From the NCBI GenBank assembly GCA_030762895.1, contig JAUPTC010000179.1, positions 1 through 64,000 on the forward strand: a stretch of 64,000 nt of DNA, read 5' to 3'. Origin of the DNA: Sophora flavescens (Eukaryota; Streptophyta; Magnoliopsida; Fabales; Fabaceae). The notes under the pieces were generated by a model. It did no database searches, was not told the origin of the DNA, and saw nothing but the letters and a program-made list of their open reading frames with translations. This document shows, in pieces, positions 47,814 to 57,407 of this stretch; within the stretch, counting starts at the first letter, position 1, and every line of letters begins with the position of its first letter. Made by a program: the position numbers and the translations under genes.

Positions 47814-48865
47814 ATATATTTATAAGTTTATTAGAGTTTTATAAAGTTATTATAAGTGAACGGAGGATAGTATTTAATCCTACTTGACCGTAGGAAACTA
47901 CGATTAAAATTTAGGTTGGAAATTCAGAAGAAACCCGGTCTGCGAATTTCATTGACAGTATAATAATGCTGTTCAAAAGACCTAATTTTAATTCTTGAAC
48001 GAGAGACTTAAGCTTAGTATTTTATTTTCTACAACTTTGTATGTTTAGAATTTTTTCAGAAAAAAATAAAATAATTTGAGTATTACGGGCGGAGAGTGTA
48101 ATCGGGTAGACGACGGCAAGGAGATTAGAGATTCTAAGAGTAGTAAGAGGATTTAGTGTAGGATTTTGAGATGATTCAAGGGGATGAATCATATTTTTAA
48201 GTTTAGAAGGTTTTTCAGGATTAAATAGAGAATTTTGAAATTTACGGTTAAGTCCCTGAACTTTCTGTAAATTACCATTTTGTCCCTAAATTAGTTTTTT
48301 TGTTTTTTTCAAATGGATTGGGCTAGAATCCCTTTTTATAATCCTAAATGGTCGTGGCCTATAAGCCCAAATCTTGTTAGTCCATAGTTGAGTCCATAAA
48401 GTCATTCAAGTTTTCTTATCTTATGTTAAAAGGCCAAAATCTTCAAAGTGGGTCCCACAACCCATAAGAAAATGAAATCAAGCCCAAATGTTTCAAGCCC
48501 ATTCGAAAGCCCATGTAAATTATGGCTGCCTATTTTAGTTGGAATTGTCAAGATGATTCTAGAATTTTCTAAAGGTTTCTACTTAACCTAGATTTGTCTA
48601 CAAGTTTCTTGATTCTTCTAATACATTGAATTATCTACTTTCTTAACTTGTTTTGCACTCATAAATTCAGCCAAGTAAGTCAAGGATAAGATGGCATTTA
48701 ATGTGATTAAACCCATCATCATGACATTCTATTGTCTATTTGCAAACTAGTCCTTCAACTATTGGAATCTTTGCAATTTGGTCCTTGGAACTTAATTGCA
48801 CTTTAATCCTTTTAACATGACAACTCATCTTATCTAGATCCTTCTTGAAATGTCGCCACTTACAC

Positions 48866-48873
48866 TATAAATA
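48866..48873 (+). promoter_or_regulatory. TATA box, solo LTR
   Basis: TATAAATA in ACACTATAAATACC, followed by a pyrimidine-rich stretch (CTTTCTCTCATTTTTC), a typical plant core promoter layout. It would put U3 at about 1.1 kb and R-U5 at about 3.4 kb. Confidence 0.65.
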
Positions 48874-50701
48874 CCTTTCTCTCATTTTTCATTTAGTTCT
48901 TTGGCTACTTGTCTTCTAAAACTCTAAAGTTCTAAGTTCTTAGTTCTAAGTTTCTCAAAGGAAGTTCTTGGATTGTCTTCATCATTGATTATAAAGAGGT
49001 AAATCCTAATCTTTGTCTTAAATCATGTCTATGTTCTTTAGATAGTTTCTTGATTCAAGCCTTATATCATGGAAGTTCATCATTTTCAAGTTTCAAACCC
49101 TAGATCTTTGAAAAATCATAATAAATCCTAGGAAAATCTAATGATGATGAAACTACTTTCTATCTTCTAGATATCATGTCTACTCTCTAAATCCAAGAGC
49201 ATGAAGTAATCAAAAATTTCTTTCTTGAAAAACTAGCCTTGGCCGAATCTATCACCTTAGGGTTGGTAGAGTTTTGTTCATGTGTTTTCATGTATGATCA
49301 TGTATTCTATATGGCATGTATGACTACACATTCAATCCATGTTAGTTTCTTAAAATGACTATTTTACTCAAAAATGTTCATGTTGGCCGAACCCTAAGTG
49401 GGTGAGTTTTGTTGAGTTTTGTTCATGATTTTCATAAATGATCTTAGAAATCAAGTGTTTAGTAAGTATGCTTTATAAATCCAAGATGATTTGTTAATCT
49501 AAGAACCCTAGCTTCATGAACCTAGTAAGGCCGAACCTATGTATAAAAGAGTTAGGAAGTTTTGAGTTTAAAACTTAGTTGTTTAGTTGATAATCTATGG
49601 TTTAGGTTAATAAAGGATCATTAATCCATAACTTAATCATGATTAGGAGTTTTAGTTATTCAATAACCCTAGAAGTCGTGACTATGTATTAGGGTTTAGA
49701 ATGTTCTAGTTTCTTGAATTGTAACACTTTGGTTATAATTGAAGGTTAGTTGAGTACAAGTTTACAAGGTAACGGGAAATTCGGAAGGAGTTTGTAAGTT
49801 GAACAAGGAGTCTTCAAGAGGTAAGGGGGGAGTACCGAGAAGGATTCTATTCAATGGCTATATGCTATCCAATTGTTGTTTGTAATTAATTGTTTGTTAG
49901 TGTTTATTTATGTTGTTTATTGTTGCTTTATTGATATCTGTGTGGTTTATTTTGCGTTAATTGTTTATTGGCAATTATATTATGAACTGTGATGCATGAT
50001 CTGCCTGGGAAATATCTGTGATATAATTGTTGTTTGATGTGTGAGAAGCCTGACAGTGGTCAGTGCACAATTAAGAAAGTTGGATAAAAGCTTTAAGAAA
50101 CTGTATTGAATTATATTCAAGGTTTTAGTGGCAAGTTATTGGTATATGATATCAAAGGGAATTTCTTTTGAGAAAAATAAAGAGAGTTGAAAAATATTAT
50201 TATTTTAATAAGTTGTTTTTGGAAAAGTGAATTATGAGTCACAATGAGTTCAACACGGTGAAAATATTTTAGTATTGTTAAAATTTTACGTAAGAAAATC
50301 AGAATATTACAGAATATTCTTTTATTAAATTAATTGACGAAAACAAGTTAAGTGTTATTTTAGAAGATTAATTAAGTGGAAAAAGTTAAGTTTTTGGCTT
50401 AAAAGTCTTAAAAACAAAATTTGACGGCAAATCAAGAAAATCTAGACGGCAAGTATTTTTAAAACGGCAGTGCCTATTTTGAGAAAGTTAACCCTCAAGT
50501 GACTCATTGGTTTGTGAAAACTAAGTTTTATTTGTTAAGAATTTTTATAATGAATTTCTACCATTAGAAAAGAATTTCTAAAAATCGAAAGTTGATTTAA
50601 CAACGTTGAAAATACAGTTGGACTTAGTAACCGAGACGTCGGGGTACTAATGTTCTGTGATTGTGAAGGACTCAGTCATTTGGACTTGGAGTGCCTATGT
50701 T

Positions 50702-50740
50702 GTATACATGAGGTATACATGAGGTATACATGAGGTATAC
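50702..50740 (+). repeat. 11-bp minisatellite in solo LTR
   Basis: GTATACATGAG in three perfect tandem copies (50702, 50713, 50724) followed by GTATAC. GTATAC is self-complementary. Confidence 0.9.
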
Positions 50741-51467
50741 TGTGATAAAACATTGAAGATGTTTTCTAGAAGCACGAACCTAGTACTGGTGCACCAGGTC
50801 GAGAGGTGTCGTGATTGAGCACTCGGACAGTAAGGTCCTGTGTTGTAATGAAAGTTTTAAAAAGTGTTTTAAAACTATGTGAGTCGTAAGCCATTTTGAG
50901 CTTCGGCAAGAGAAAGATTGGGCACAAAGAAAAGAACAAAACAAAAGTGTTTTGCATGCATATGGCAGACGTGCCTGCGATTTGTGGTTGTGACACAAAT
51001 GCATCAACTACCATCGGCGAATGGTAGTTACGACGTGCATTATCTCATTGGTGCCTAGGAAGGACTTTGAGATCCCCATCTTACTTGCTAATGGCGGTGC
51101 CACTGATTGTGGGCATTAGCAATGTTTGGCCGTGTTAGTGCCTTGGCTGTGTATGCCTACGTTGTTTTCAAGATGGGAAGAGGTCGCGGACCTATTGGCA
51201 GAGTGCCAAGTTAGCCAGTGTGGCTTTGGAGTCTGATCAACTCAACACGAGGTTGGTGATATCTCATGAGATTAGGACGAAAATTAGATGATGAATAGAA
51301 GTGTCATGCATAATTTTATGGATGATGTTTGGGGTGTTAAACCCATTTATAAACTGTTAGTTTATAATTAATTGTATGTGATAAATGTTGATGTGGTATT
51401 TGATGGCTAGAGCGTAGTTATTGAGTAAGATCCAAGTATTGGTTTCTCACTCTTACAACATATTCAG

Positions 51468-51953
51468 ATGAATCCAAACGTACCACTGGTGCAGTCGAGG
51501 GTTCGTACACTCACTTTTGATCGGGCACAGTATGGTGGTGCCTGGGATATAAATAACGGGGCACTGAGCGCCACCTACCATGGCCCTAGTACTGAAGTTA
51601 TTGGCACGATAGAAGAAGGACCCAATCAGAGGACGCATGTAGTAGAAACAATCGAGATATCGTTACCACCAGTTTGGTTGTATCTTCAATATCTGGAGGA
51701 GCATGGAATGATGGATCCTTTACCTCAACCTCAACCTCTTCAGATATTAGGAAATGGAGAAATTCCAGTTGAAGAAGAGCTAGTAGCAGGTGAAGAAGAT
51801 CCAGAGGAATACCTAGAGGACGATCCGGAGTTTCAACCTCCTGCAGTAGATGATGGTGATTCTTCAGAGGAAGCAATGGAAGCGGAGGCATCATCAGACT
51901 CGTCAGCTGTAGGTGGGATTGATCCTTATGGTCTTCCCAATGGGTTTCATTAG
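51468..51953 (+). CDS. Acidic ORF inside solo LTR, unrecognised
   Basis: 161-codon open frame from ATG 51468 to TAG 51951. The N-terminal half is mixed (FDRAQYGGAWDINNG, SLPPVWLYLQYLEEHG). The C-terminal third is strongly acidic (VEEELVAGEEDPEEYLEDD, then DGDSSEEAMEAEASSD). I recognise no domain, signal peptide or membrane segment. The ATG directly follows a T-rich tract ending CATATTCAG, which resembles a 3' splice site, so it could be the downstream exon of a spliced leader transcript. It is the only frame over 100 codons in the 4.6-kb LTR on the + strand. It may be a retroelement accessory or Gag-leader peptide, or a chance frame. I am not confident that it is expressed. Confidence 0.4.
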   Translation: MNPNVPLVQSRVRTLTFDRAQYGGAWDINNGALSATYHGPSTEVIGTIEEGPNQRTHVVETIEISLPPVWLYLQYLEEHGMMDPLPQPQPLQILGNGEIPVEEELVAGEEDPEEYLEDDPEFQPPAVDDGDSSEEAMEAEASSDSSAVGGIDPYGLPNGFH

Positions 51954-52367
51954 CTTGACCAGCTTAGGTATAGTTTCCGGGGTAGTGAGTCTTGATAGTT
52001 TTACTTTGGCTTCTTAGAGCCTTAGTTTTGAAATGGTTGTTAACCAGTTGTTGTTGATATGTATATATATCTTTATCTTCTTTGTTTAGTTTGATGAAGA
52101 ATGGTCTATGCTTCTAAAGGCTTTTTGATATCTCCTAGTATAGGAGTTGTATATGTAAACGATGAAGCATATGTATATATATGGATGTACATATATGTGG
52201 TTTATGTTTATAATAGTTATATGTTGTATGAAATGAAAAAAAAAATTAAGCACTATTTTTGTATAAGGTTAGTTACCTTAAATTATATTTTCCGAAAGTA
52301 ACCAGCATAATATAATTATGATTTATAATTGGGTATTAATGGGATGACCCTAGAGTAGGGTGTCGCA

Positions 52368-52372
52368 CTAAC
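52368..52372. repeat. Target site duplication CTAAC (right) of solo LTR
   Basis: Second copy of the 5-bp duplication that flanks the solo LTR. Confidence 0.9.
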
Positions 52373-52528
52373 GCTAACCATTTTGTGGTTTGTCTTTGAG
52401 ATTGCTGCATGTTTAGCGGTGATAAAATTGTCGGTGCAGTGGATGAGAACCATGAAGAGGATGAAGCAGCACCAGGAGGCCCTCTCTACCTCTTTGGCCT
52501 TAGACCGCAAGGAATGGGATCCGTGTGA
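52373..52528 (+). pseudogene. Remnant of inner gag-pol frame beyond the solo LTR
   Basis: After the target duplication the protease frame would run eight codons and stop at TGA (52396). A neighbouring frame, ATG 52409 to TGA 52526, encodes 39 residues with an acidic run (DENHEEDEAAPGG) and could be a shifted remnant of the protein that followed protease. No reverse transcriptase motif is present. The assignment is weak. Confidence 0.35.
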
Positions 52529-52656
52529 CAGCTCCCGCTTACACTCGCACTTAATCAGGGAGTACTCTTTTCCTTTCCCTCACTATGCTTGTATAATTCT
52601 GTTGTTCATTGGGGACAATGCATGTTTTAAGTGTTGGGGAGGGAACTAGTTGTAGT

Positions 52657-52698
52657 TTTTCTTTTCTTTGAATAAAGTTTTCTTTTCTTTGAATAAAG
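52657..52698 (+). repeat. 21-bp tandem duplication containing AATAAA
   Basis: TTTTCTTTTCTTTGAATAAAG occurs at 52657-52677 and again at 52678-52698, directly before the conserved stem-loop. AATAAA could act as a polyadenylation signal. Confidence 0.85.
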
Positions 52699-52727
52699 CT
52701 CCTGAATAATTTGAGAAGCTCAGGAGC
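52698..52727 (+). other. Conserved 3' UTR stem-loop, inner element
   Basis: Arms GCTCCTGA (52698-52705) and TCAGGAGC (52720-52727) pair over 8 bp around a 14-nt loop ATAATTTGAGAAGC. The outer element has the same loop except its last base, with paired changes in the stem (56934-56963). Confidence 0.75.
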
Positions 52728-53997
52728 ATTTGTGTGTTAAGTTTTTAGTTGGCAAGTTTGTTAGATTTTGATTGATGTTGCACAGATTGCTTGCATGATT
52801 GATATGTGATGATTCCCCCTAGGCTGGAAATTTTTTTTTTTTTATTTTGAAAAGTGTTTCCCATGTGATTGAAAACTGAACTTTGGGATTTTGTTATGAT
52901 GGCATGATTTATGATAAGTTTGGGGTGATAGGAAGCACACACTAGGGATAGAATATCAGTTAAACAATTTGCATAAATGTCCAGGTGAGGTTTTGAGCCT
53001 CCAACATGTTTTAAACTGTGTGAAAATCGCTTTCAAGTTGCACTTCCCTGGATTTGATTGAATCTCTTTTTGGTTTGCATGATTATATGTGTGTAGCAAA
53101 TGATTTAGGCAGTTTCTTTGTAAATAACTACTTGGCCTGAATAAAGCAATTCCTAATGCATGTTCCCTAGTTAGCCCTTTTGAGCCGATTAGCCTGTTAA
53201 TTCTTGATAACCTAATGTTATAAGCCCAAAAATCTGGAAAACCATGTTAGCCCGATCTTAGGATTAGGAGAGCATGTAATCTTAGAATGGGTGCAAGAAA
53301 CTAAGTTTGGGGTGGCTGCAAGGTGTAATATGTTGTTGGGATTGAGAAAAAAAAAATATATATATATATAAGAAAAAAAAACAAAAATACAAAAATGCCA
53401 AAAAGAAATAAAAAGGGTTGTAGCCACCCAGAAGTGTAAAGAAAAAAATAAAGAAAGGAACTTGAGTGAATTTCAAAGTGTAAATATAGTTCATGCTCTC
53501 TTAGTTCCTAGGGTCTTTAGCTTAGTTCCTTTTGTATATCATACCCTAGCCAGGCCCCATTACATCCCATAAAGACCTTCTGATGTTGCTTGCATGTTTT
53601 CTGTGGGAGCCATTTTGAGATGAAAATCAAATTTTTGGGAAGTGTGCTTGAAAAGTGAAATTGAGTGCAAGTTGTTAGCCTGACATAAACTGAGTGATTG
53701 AGTGAACAAATAATGCCCTTGTGAGGAAGGCAGTTGTTTGGATTTGGTGATCTCCCTCTTGTGTGTGACTTAGATTCCCTGCTTAGATTTCTGATTGTTT
53801 TCATGATGAAATTCTCAAATGTTTAGAATAAATGAATGTGGGGATTGCTTTGTTTGAAAAGGGGGGAAACAATGAAGAAAAACTGTTTTTGATGTATTGC
53901 TTGAATGTGTGCAATGTTGATTGAATCTTTTAAGCTTGCCAGGTCTTGAGTCTTTTTGATTTTTGAGTCTTAGTTTGCTTGGGGACAAGCAAAGTTT

Positions 53998-54012
53998 AAG
54001 TTTGGGGTATTT
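53998..54012 (+). other. Polypurine tract, inner element
   Basis: AAGTTTGGGGTATTT directly before the 3' LTR TG at 54013, preceded by GGGGACAAGCAAAGTTT. This is the typical plus-strand primer site of this retroelement group. Confidence 0.85.
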
Positions 54013-55357
54013 TGATAAGCCTCTGGCTCATCTAGTTTTATGGCTAGCATGACCAGGGTTTTGTGCAAATTATATTGTATTTTCACCCAAATTAGATTAG
54101 ATTGTCCTCAAGCAAGGTTTTGAGTCTCTAGAGTAGTTTTAAGTTAATTTAGCTAGTTTTGAGTCAAAATAATACACTTATGGTTATTTCCTTGTTTTCA
54201 GGTTAAGTAGAAGCTGAGAAAATAAAGAACAGGGGATTCGCCCCGCGAAGGACACGCTCGCCACGCGACCGAAGCCTGACTGTTCCAAGAAATTGCTAAG
54301 TCTCTGGTTCGCCTCGCGAAGAAGGTCTCGCCCCGCGAGTCTTGCAAACCTGAAAAAGTCAGAGACGATCACGGCTTGCCCGTGTTGAAGGTCATGGCCG
54401 TGACAGTTTTGAAGTTGAAGAGTCTCGCCTCGCAATCATCCATTCGCCTCGCGAGTCTGGAAGTCAGAGAGCATCACGGTTAGGCCCTGATGGCCATAAC
54501 GGGCGTAAGGAGAAAACTCTTCATATCCTCGCCTCGCGAGCAAGCACTTCGCCTCGCGAGAATGCCAAAGGTTGCTGACTCTTCATGAAATTCGCCTCAC
54601 GAATGTGTGCTCGCCTCGCGAGCCATCTGAATTCTGAATTTGTATAAAAGGCTGTTCTGAACAATTTGTAAAGACTTTTGCTTCTCCATTTTTCTGTTTT
54701 ACATTTTTCTCTGTGATTTCGTTTTTGCCATGGAGAACTAAGTTCCTAGGATTGATCTATTGTAATTGATTTCCATATACTTGAGGTTCTTATATTTTCC
54801 TGTTTTGTATGCTTTTCCCTCTTCAATACCATACTTTGTATTTCTGTTTGCTTAATTCAGGAGTATACTGTATTGTATTGATTTATTTCTGGTGATATCA
54901 TGTTCCTATAATTAATCGCATCTGCTTAATTTGCGTGTGTACAATTCGTGTTCGCTTAGTTCACGAAGGGGTTAACCCCGTTTGCTTAATTCGGGAATAG
55001 GGACATGTATCTGTGGTAGTAGTTTCGCTTGTAAATTGCTACTACAACCGGGAGGGGATAAGAAGCTGCTTAGGGCTTGGAAATTGTAAGAACCTATGAT
55101 AGTGGGAAATCAAGAGCAATAGATTAATCTGTTTTTGGCCATTTGATAACCTCCTTGAACTGCTTGTTTTCAATTGCTCTGTTTTTAATATTTTGTTTGT
55201 TTCTTATTTGCACTCCAATCCAAACCCCCCCAAAAAAAACTGATTTTTGTGAAAGGTAACATTTTCAGAGTCCTTGAGAGACGACATCCGAGTTGTCGCA
55301 CTACACTACAGTTTTAAACCCGCTCATCCTTTTGGCGCGTGCGCGACAGCGCGACCA
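54013..55357 (+). repeat. Inner element 3' LTR
   Basis: Begins TGATAAGCC and ends GCGCGACCA, followed by the CTCAC duplication. It aligns with 43926-45287. Differences are scattered, with extra divergence in the last ~90 bp (U5 end). Carries the TATA box at 54643, the TCGCCTCGCGA cluster, two ATCACGG-type modules, and a 7-base C run (55225-55231) where the 5' LTR has 18. Confidence 0.94.
54643..54651 (+). promoter_or_regulatory. TATA box, inner 3' LTR
   Basis: TATAAAAGG at the position equivalent to 44558 in the 5' LTR. If active it would read out of the inner LTR into the outer element's gag C-terminal and protease segment. Confidence 0.7.
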
Positions 55358-55362
55358 CTCAC
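55358..55362. repeat. Target site duplication CTCAC (right) of inner element
   Basis: Second copy of the 5-bp duplication, directly after the terminal CA of the inner 3' LTR. Confidence 0.92.
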
Positions 55363-56396
55363 TAAATAAACGATTAGATAAGATTGAAAGAGCTAATGTG
55401 AGTGCAATAGGTGCTACTAACACTATTTGTGAGATTTGTGGAATGCAGGGACATGACATGATGGAATGCCCTTGTGGCATCGCTCATGGATCCAGCGCTT
55501 CGGGTGAGCAAGTGAACTCTTGTAACAACTACTACGATACGAACCCGAAGCTGCCCAACTATGCTCCCCCAAATCCCTACAACCAAAGAAGAAACAACCC
55601 TTACCTCTCCTACGGCAACTACAGCAACACGCTCAACCATGAGTTCCAAGAGGGTCAAGGTAATAAGAGAGCAGCACCGGGGTATCCTCAGGTACAAAGA
55701 TCTAAACTCGAGACTTTATTTGAAAGTTTTGTTGAAACTCAGACAAAACAGAATGAGGAGTTTAGACAACAAGGAAGGGCAGTGAGTGAAGCAATAAAGG
55801 AGCTAGCATCTAAGGTAGACAACTTAGCAACTCATAACAAGATGCTAGAAACCCAGATTGCCCAACAAGCCAGCACGTACTCGAGACCTAAGGGTGCATT
55901 CCCGGGGCAACCCGAAGCAAATCCCAATGAGCATTGCAATGTCATACACTTGAGGGATGATAAGCTTGGGGTGGGGGTAGCTGAAATGGAGGTGGAACCG
56001 GAGGAGGACACAAGCGAAAAAGAAGAGCCAGAACCGAAATATGTCCCTCCACCACCGTACCAACCCCCGATACCTTTCCCACAGAGGTTGGTCAGGAAAA
56101 AGCAAGTAGATGTAGAGACTAAAATGCCTACTAAACTGAAAGACCCATGTAGTTTCTCCATCGCTTGCTCGATCGAACAAGTGCAAATAGACCAAGCCTT
56201 GTGTGACTTAGGGGCTAGTGCAAGCTTGATGTCCCTCACTATCATGGAAAGGTTGGGAAGCAAAGAGTTGAGACCATTCAAATTCCCCTTACAAATTGCG
56301 GATGGCTCAACTAGGACTCCTCTAGGCATACTAGAGAATGTTCCTGTAAAGGTAGGGAAAATTCTCATCCCTACCGACTTCCGGTATTGGACATGA
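55358..56396 (+). pseudogene. gag-pro: gag C-terminus and protease N-part, outer element
   Basis: Continuation of the outer gag after the nested insertion, in the frame that follows from 43925. The open frame extends back into the inner LTR to 55293, but that part is not gag. CCHC zinc knuckle at 55428-55469 (CEICGMQGHDMMEC), an Asn/Tyr/Pro-rich stretch, a predicted coiled-coil-like segment (about 55720-55870), an acidic region, then YQPPIPFPQRL and the aspartic protease with DLGAS at 56205. A one-base shift near 56384 closes the frame at TGA 56394 inside the protease, just after the flap region. The remainder continues at 56387. It once encoded the nucleocapsid part of Gag plus protease and is now dead. 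Confidence 0.88.
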
Positions 56397-56839
56397 AAGG
56401 TAATTCTAAATTCCCCATCATTTTAGGAAGGCCATTCTTGGCAACCGCTGGAGCGGTAATAGACGTAAGGAATGGCAAACTCTCTCTAAATGTAGAGGAA
56501 GGTAGGGTAAATTTTCAGTTGACTAACTCTTGTAACAACCCTCCTTTTGAGAGCCATGTGTGCAGAATTGATGTAACGTCTCCAGCGGTAGAGAAAGAAC
56601 TTAGCATGGAAGCAACCCCAAAGATATGCAAGGCTAATGATGCACCCAGCAGTGGTGAAGTTGGAGTTGCTGTCCATGCGGAAACAAAACTTCCGCCGGG
56701 AGGAAGGAAGGCTAGGAAGCTCCGAGAGAAAAGAGCGAAGCGGAAGCATTATTGGCCGTATGAGCAGAAACGGCTTTTTGAAGGAGTTCCTTGGAAGAGA
56801 AGTGTTCCTGCACCTCTACGCCCATCCGACCCCGGTTGA
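56387..56839 (+). pseudogene. pro: protease C-terminal part, outer element
   Basis: Frame entered by the one-base shift near 56384. It starts with LDMKGN and contains FPIILGRPFLATAGAVIDVRNG, the C-terminal core of the retropepsin fold, then a Lys/Arg-rich stretch (RKARKLREKRAKRKHYW) and ends at TGA 56837. Reverse transcriptase should follow protease in a full element, but here the frame ends and a 3'-UTR motif (CTTGGGAGGCAACCCAAG) follows within 45 bp. An internal deletion or an ancestral non-autonomous design removed the polymerase part. Confidence 0.85.
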
Positions 56840-56880
56840 TTTGGAAGTATGGTCAAGCTTAAGACCATAAATAAGCGCTT

Positions 56881-56898
56881 CTTGGGAGGCAACCCAAG
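56881..56898 (+). other. GGGAGGCAACCC hairpin downstream of the coding region
   Basis: CTTGGG and CCCAAG form a perfect 6-bp stem around AGGCAA. As I recall it, 'GGGAGGCAACCC' is a motif common just past the last codon of plant Athila-like elements. Here it follows the protease frame directly. Confidence 0.7.
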
Positions 56899-56933
56899 TT
56901 TTCTTTCCCTTTTTCCTTTTGTTTTTGATTTAA

Positions 56934-56963
56934 CCTCTTGAATAATTTGAGAAGATCAAGAGG
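56934..56963 (+). other. Conserved 3' UTR stem-loop, outer element
   Basis: Arms CCTCTTGA (56934-56941) and TCAAGAGG (56956-56963) pair over 8 bp around ATAATTTGAGAAGA. Against the inner element's copy (52698-52727), stem positions 1 and 5 have changed on both sides so that pairing is kept, while 13 of 14 loop bases are identical. Confidence 0.75.
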
Positions 56964-57044
56964 GAAAAATATTATTAATAGGTTTGTCTAGTGTTTTCAG
57001 GTTGAGAAAGAGAAGAAGAGCATAAAAAAGATAAAGTCAGAGGC

Positions 57045-57270
57045 CATCACGCCCTGGCCGTGACAGTGGTCACGGCCGTGATGAACTAAACAAGAGCACA
57101 GAAAGGATCACGGCCTAGCCGTGACAACCATCACGGGCGTGATGAGTAGGATGCCAAAGCTAGAGAGCATCACGGCCTAGCCGTGATGTAGATCACGGCC
57201 GTGACAGGGCAACTCCTGAGGACCAGAAACGATCACGGCCTGCCCGTGATGTGCCTCACGGCCGTGATAC
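57045..57270 (+). repeat. Four palindromic ATCACGGCC modules in outer 3' UTR
   Basis: Modules of about 39-40 bp at 57045-57083, 57106-57144, 57168-57207 and 57231-57270, a period of 61-63 bp. Each has a first hairpin (ATCACGGCC, 1-3 nt, then GCCGTGA) and a second, nearly perfect palindrome (ATCACGGCCGTGAT). GC-rich against an AT-rich background. Related modules lie in the 3' LTR and in the inner LTRs. Confidence 0.85.
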
Positions 57271-57372
57271 TAGTTCCACCCAAGTTTTGACTGGAATGTG
57301 AAGTCAACACCCGCTACCGACTCGGTAAGTTGTTCCATTTTTTCTCCTCTCTCCGACTTGATTATTTACATT

Positions 57373-57407
57373 GGAGACAATGTAAGTAATCAAGCTTGGG
57401 GTAGGGG
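57373..57407 (+). other. Internal polypurine-tract-like motif, outer element
   Basis: GGAGACAATG then AAGCTTGGGGTAGGGG (57392-57407), resembling the terminal PPT of this element (58674-58706), but 1.3 kb upstream of the LTR. Confidence 0.6.

Larger units (their letters stand above)
47766..52367 (+). mobile_element. 4.6-kb solo LTR of a third retrotransposon
   Basis: A 4602-bp insertion bounded by TGTAACACCC and GGGTGTCGCA (near-perfect inverted ends, TG...CA) with CTAAC duplicated on both sides. I find no internal second copy of its start, no PBS and no protein domains, so it is best read as a solo LTR left by recombination between two LTRs. Very long LTRs with TGTAACACCC ends occur in plant Ty3/gypsy chromoviruses of the Tekay/Del type and in Tat/Ogre elements. 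The lineage is my inference. It contains AT-rich U3-like sequence with lines such as 'TTAGTCC..CTGAACTTT', a TATA box at 48866, an 11-bp minisatellite at 50702, and a 161-codon frame at 51468. Confidence 0.87.
52529..54012 (+). other. Inner element 3' UTR
   Basis: About 1.5 kb with no protein-domain homology, running to the 3' LTR. Contains a polypurine-tract-like motif (GGGGACAATG.. AAGTGTTGGGGAGGG, 52611-52643), a 21-bp tandem duplication with AATAAA (52657-52698), a stem-loop (52698-52727), an A-rich/AT run (53346-53375), and the terminal PPT (53998-54012). Small open frames here (for example 53218-53427) are low-complexity. Confidence 0.75.
43926..55357 (+). mobile_element. Inner Athila-like Ty3/gypsy element nested in outer gag
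   Basis: LTR retrotransposon of 11432 bp including a 4602-bp solo LTR inserted later; without that and its duplicated 5 bp it is about 6.8 kb. Order: 5' LTR 43926-45287, PBS 45293, gag-protease frame 45525 to 47765, solo LTR 47766-52367, 3' UTR, polypurine tract just before 54013, 3' LTR 54013-55357. The 5-bp CTCAC target duplication is intact. LTRs differ at roughly three dozen positions, many of them CG to CA/TG, so insertion is not very recent. There is no reverse transcriptase or integrase, so it needs help in trans. Confidence 0.93.

Noticed and set aside
50766..51014. Minus-strand frames of 75-82 codons in solo LTR
   Set aside because: No domain, overlapping alternative frames, no conservation signal visible.
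47766..52367. Full non-autonomous element (not a solo LTR) within the 4.6-kb insertion
   Set aside because: I could not find terminal direct repeats, a PBS or a polypurine tract inside it. A solo LTR explains the TG...CA ends and the duplication more simply.
53218..53494. Minus-strand hydrophobic frames in inner 3' UTR
   Set aside because: Phe/Tyr/Ile runs from the A- and AT-rich tract at 53346-53400; low complexity.
55832..56368. 178-codon minus-strand frame opposite outer protease
   Set aside because: Shadow frame; the plus strand carries the CCHC and DLGAS motifs.
43074..56839. Endogenous pararetrovirus or animal-type retrovirus
   Set aside because: LTRs, PBS, plant Athila-type Gag and DLGAS protease fit a plant Ty3/gypsy retrotransposon; no movement-protein or envelope-like frame was found.
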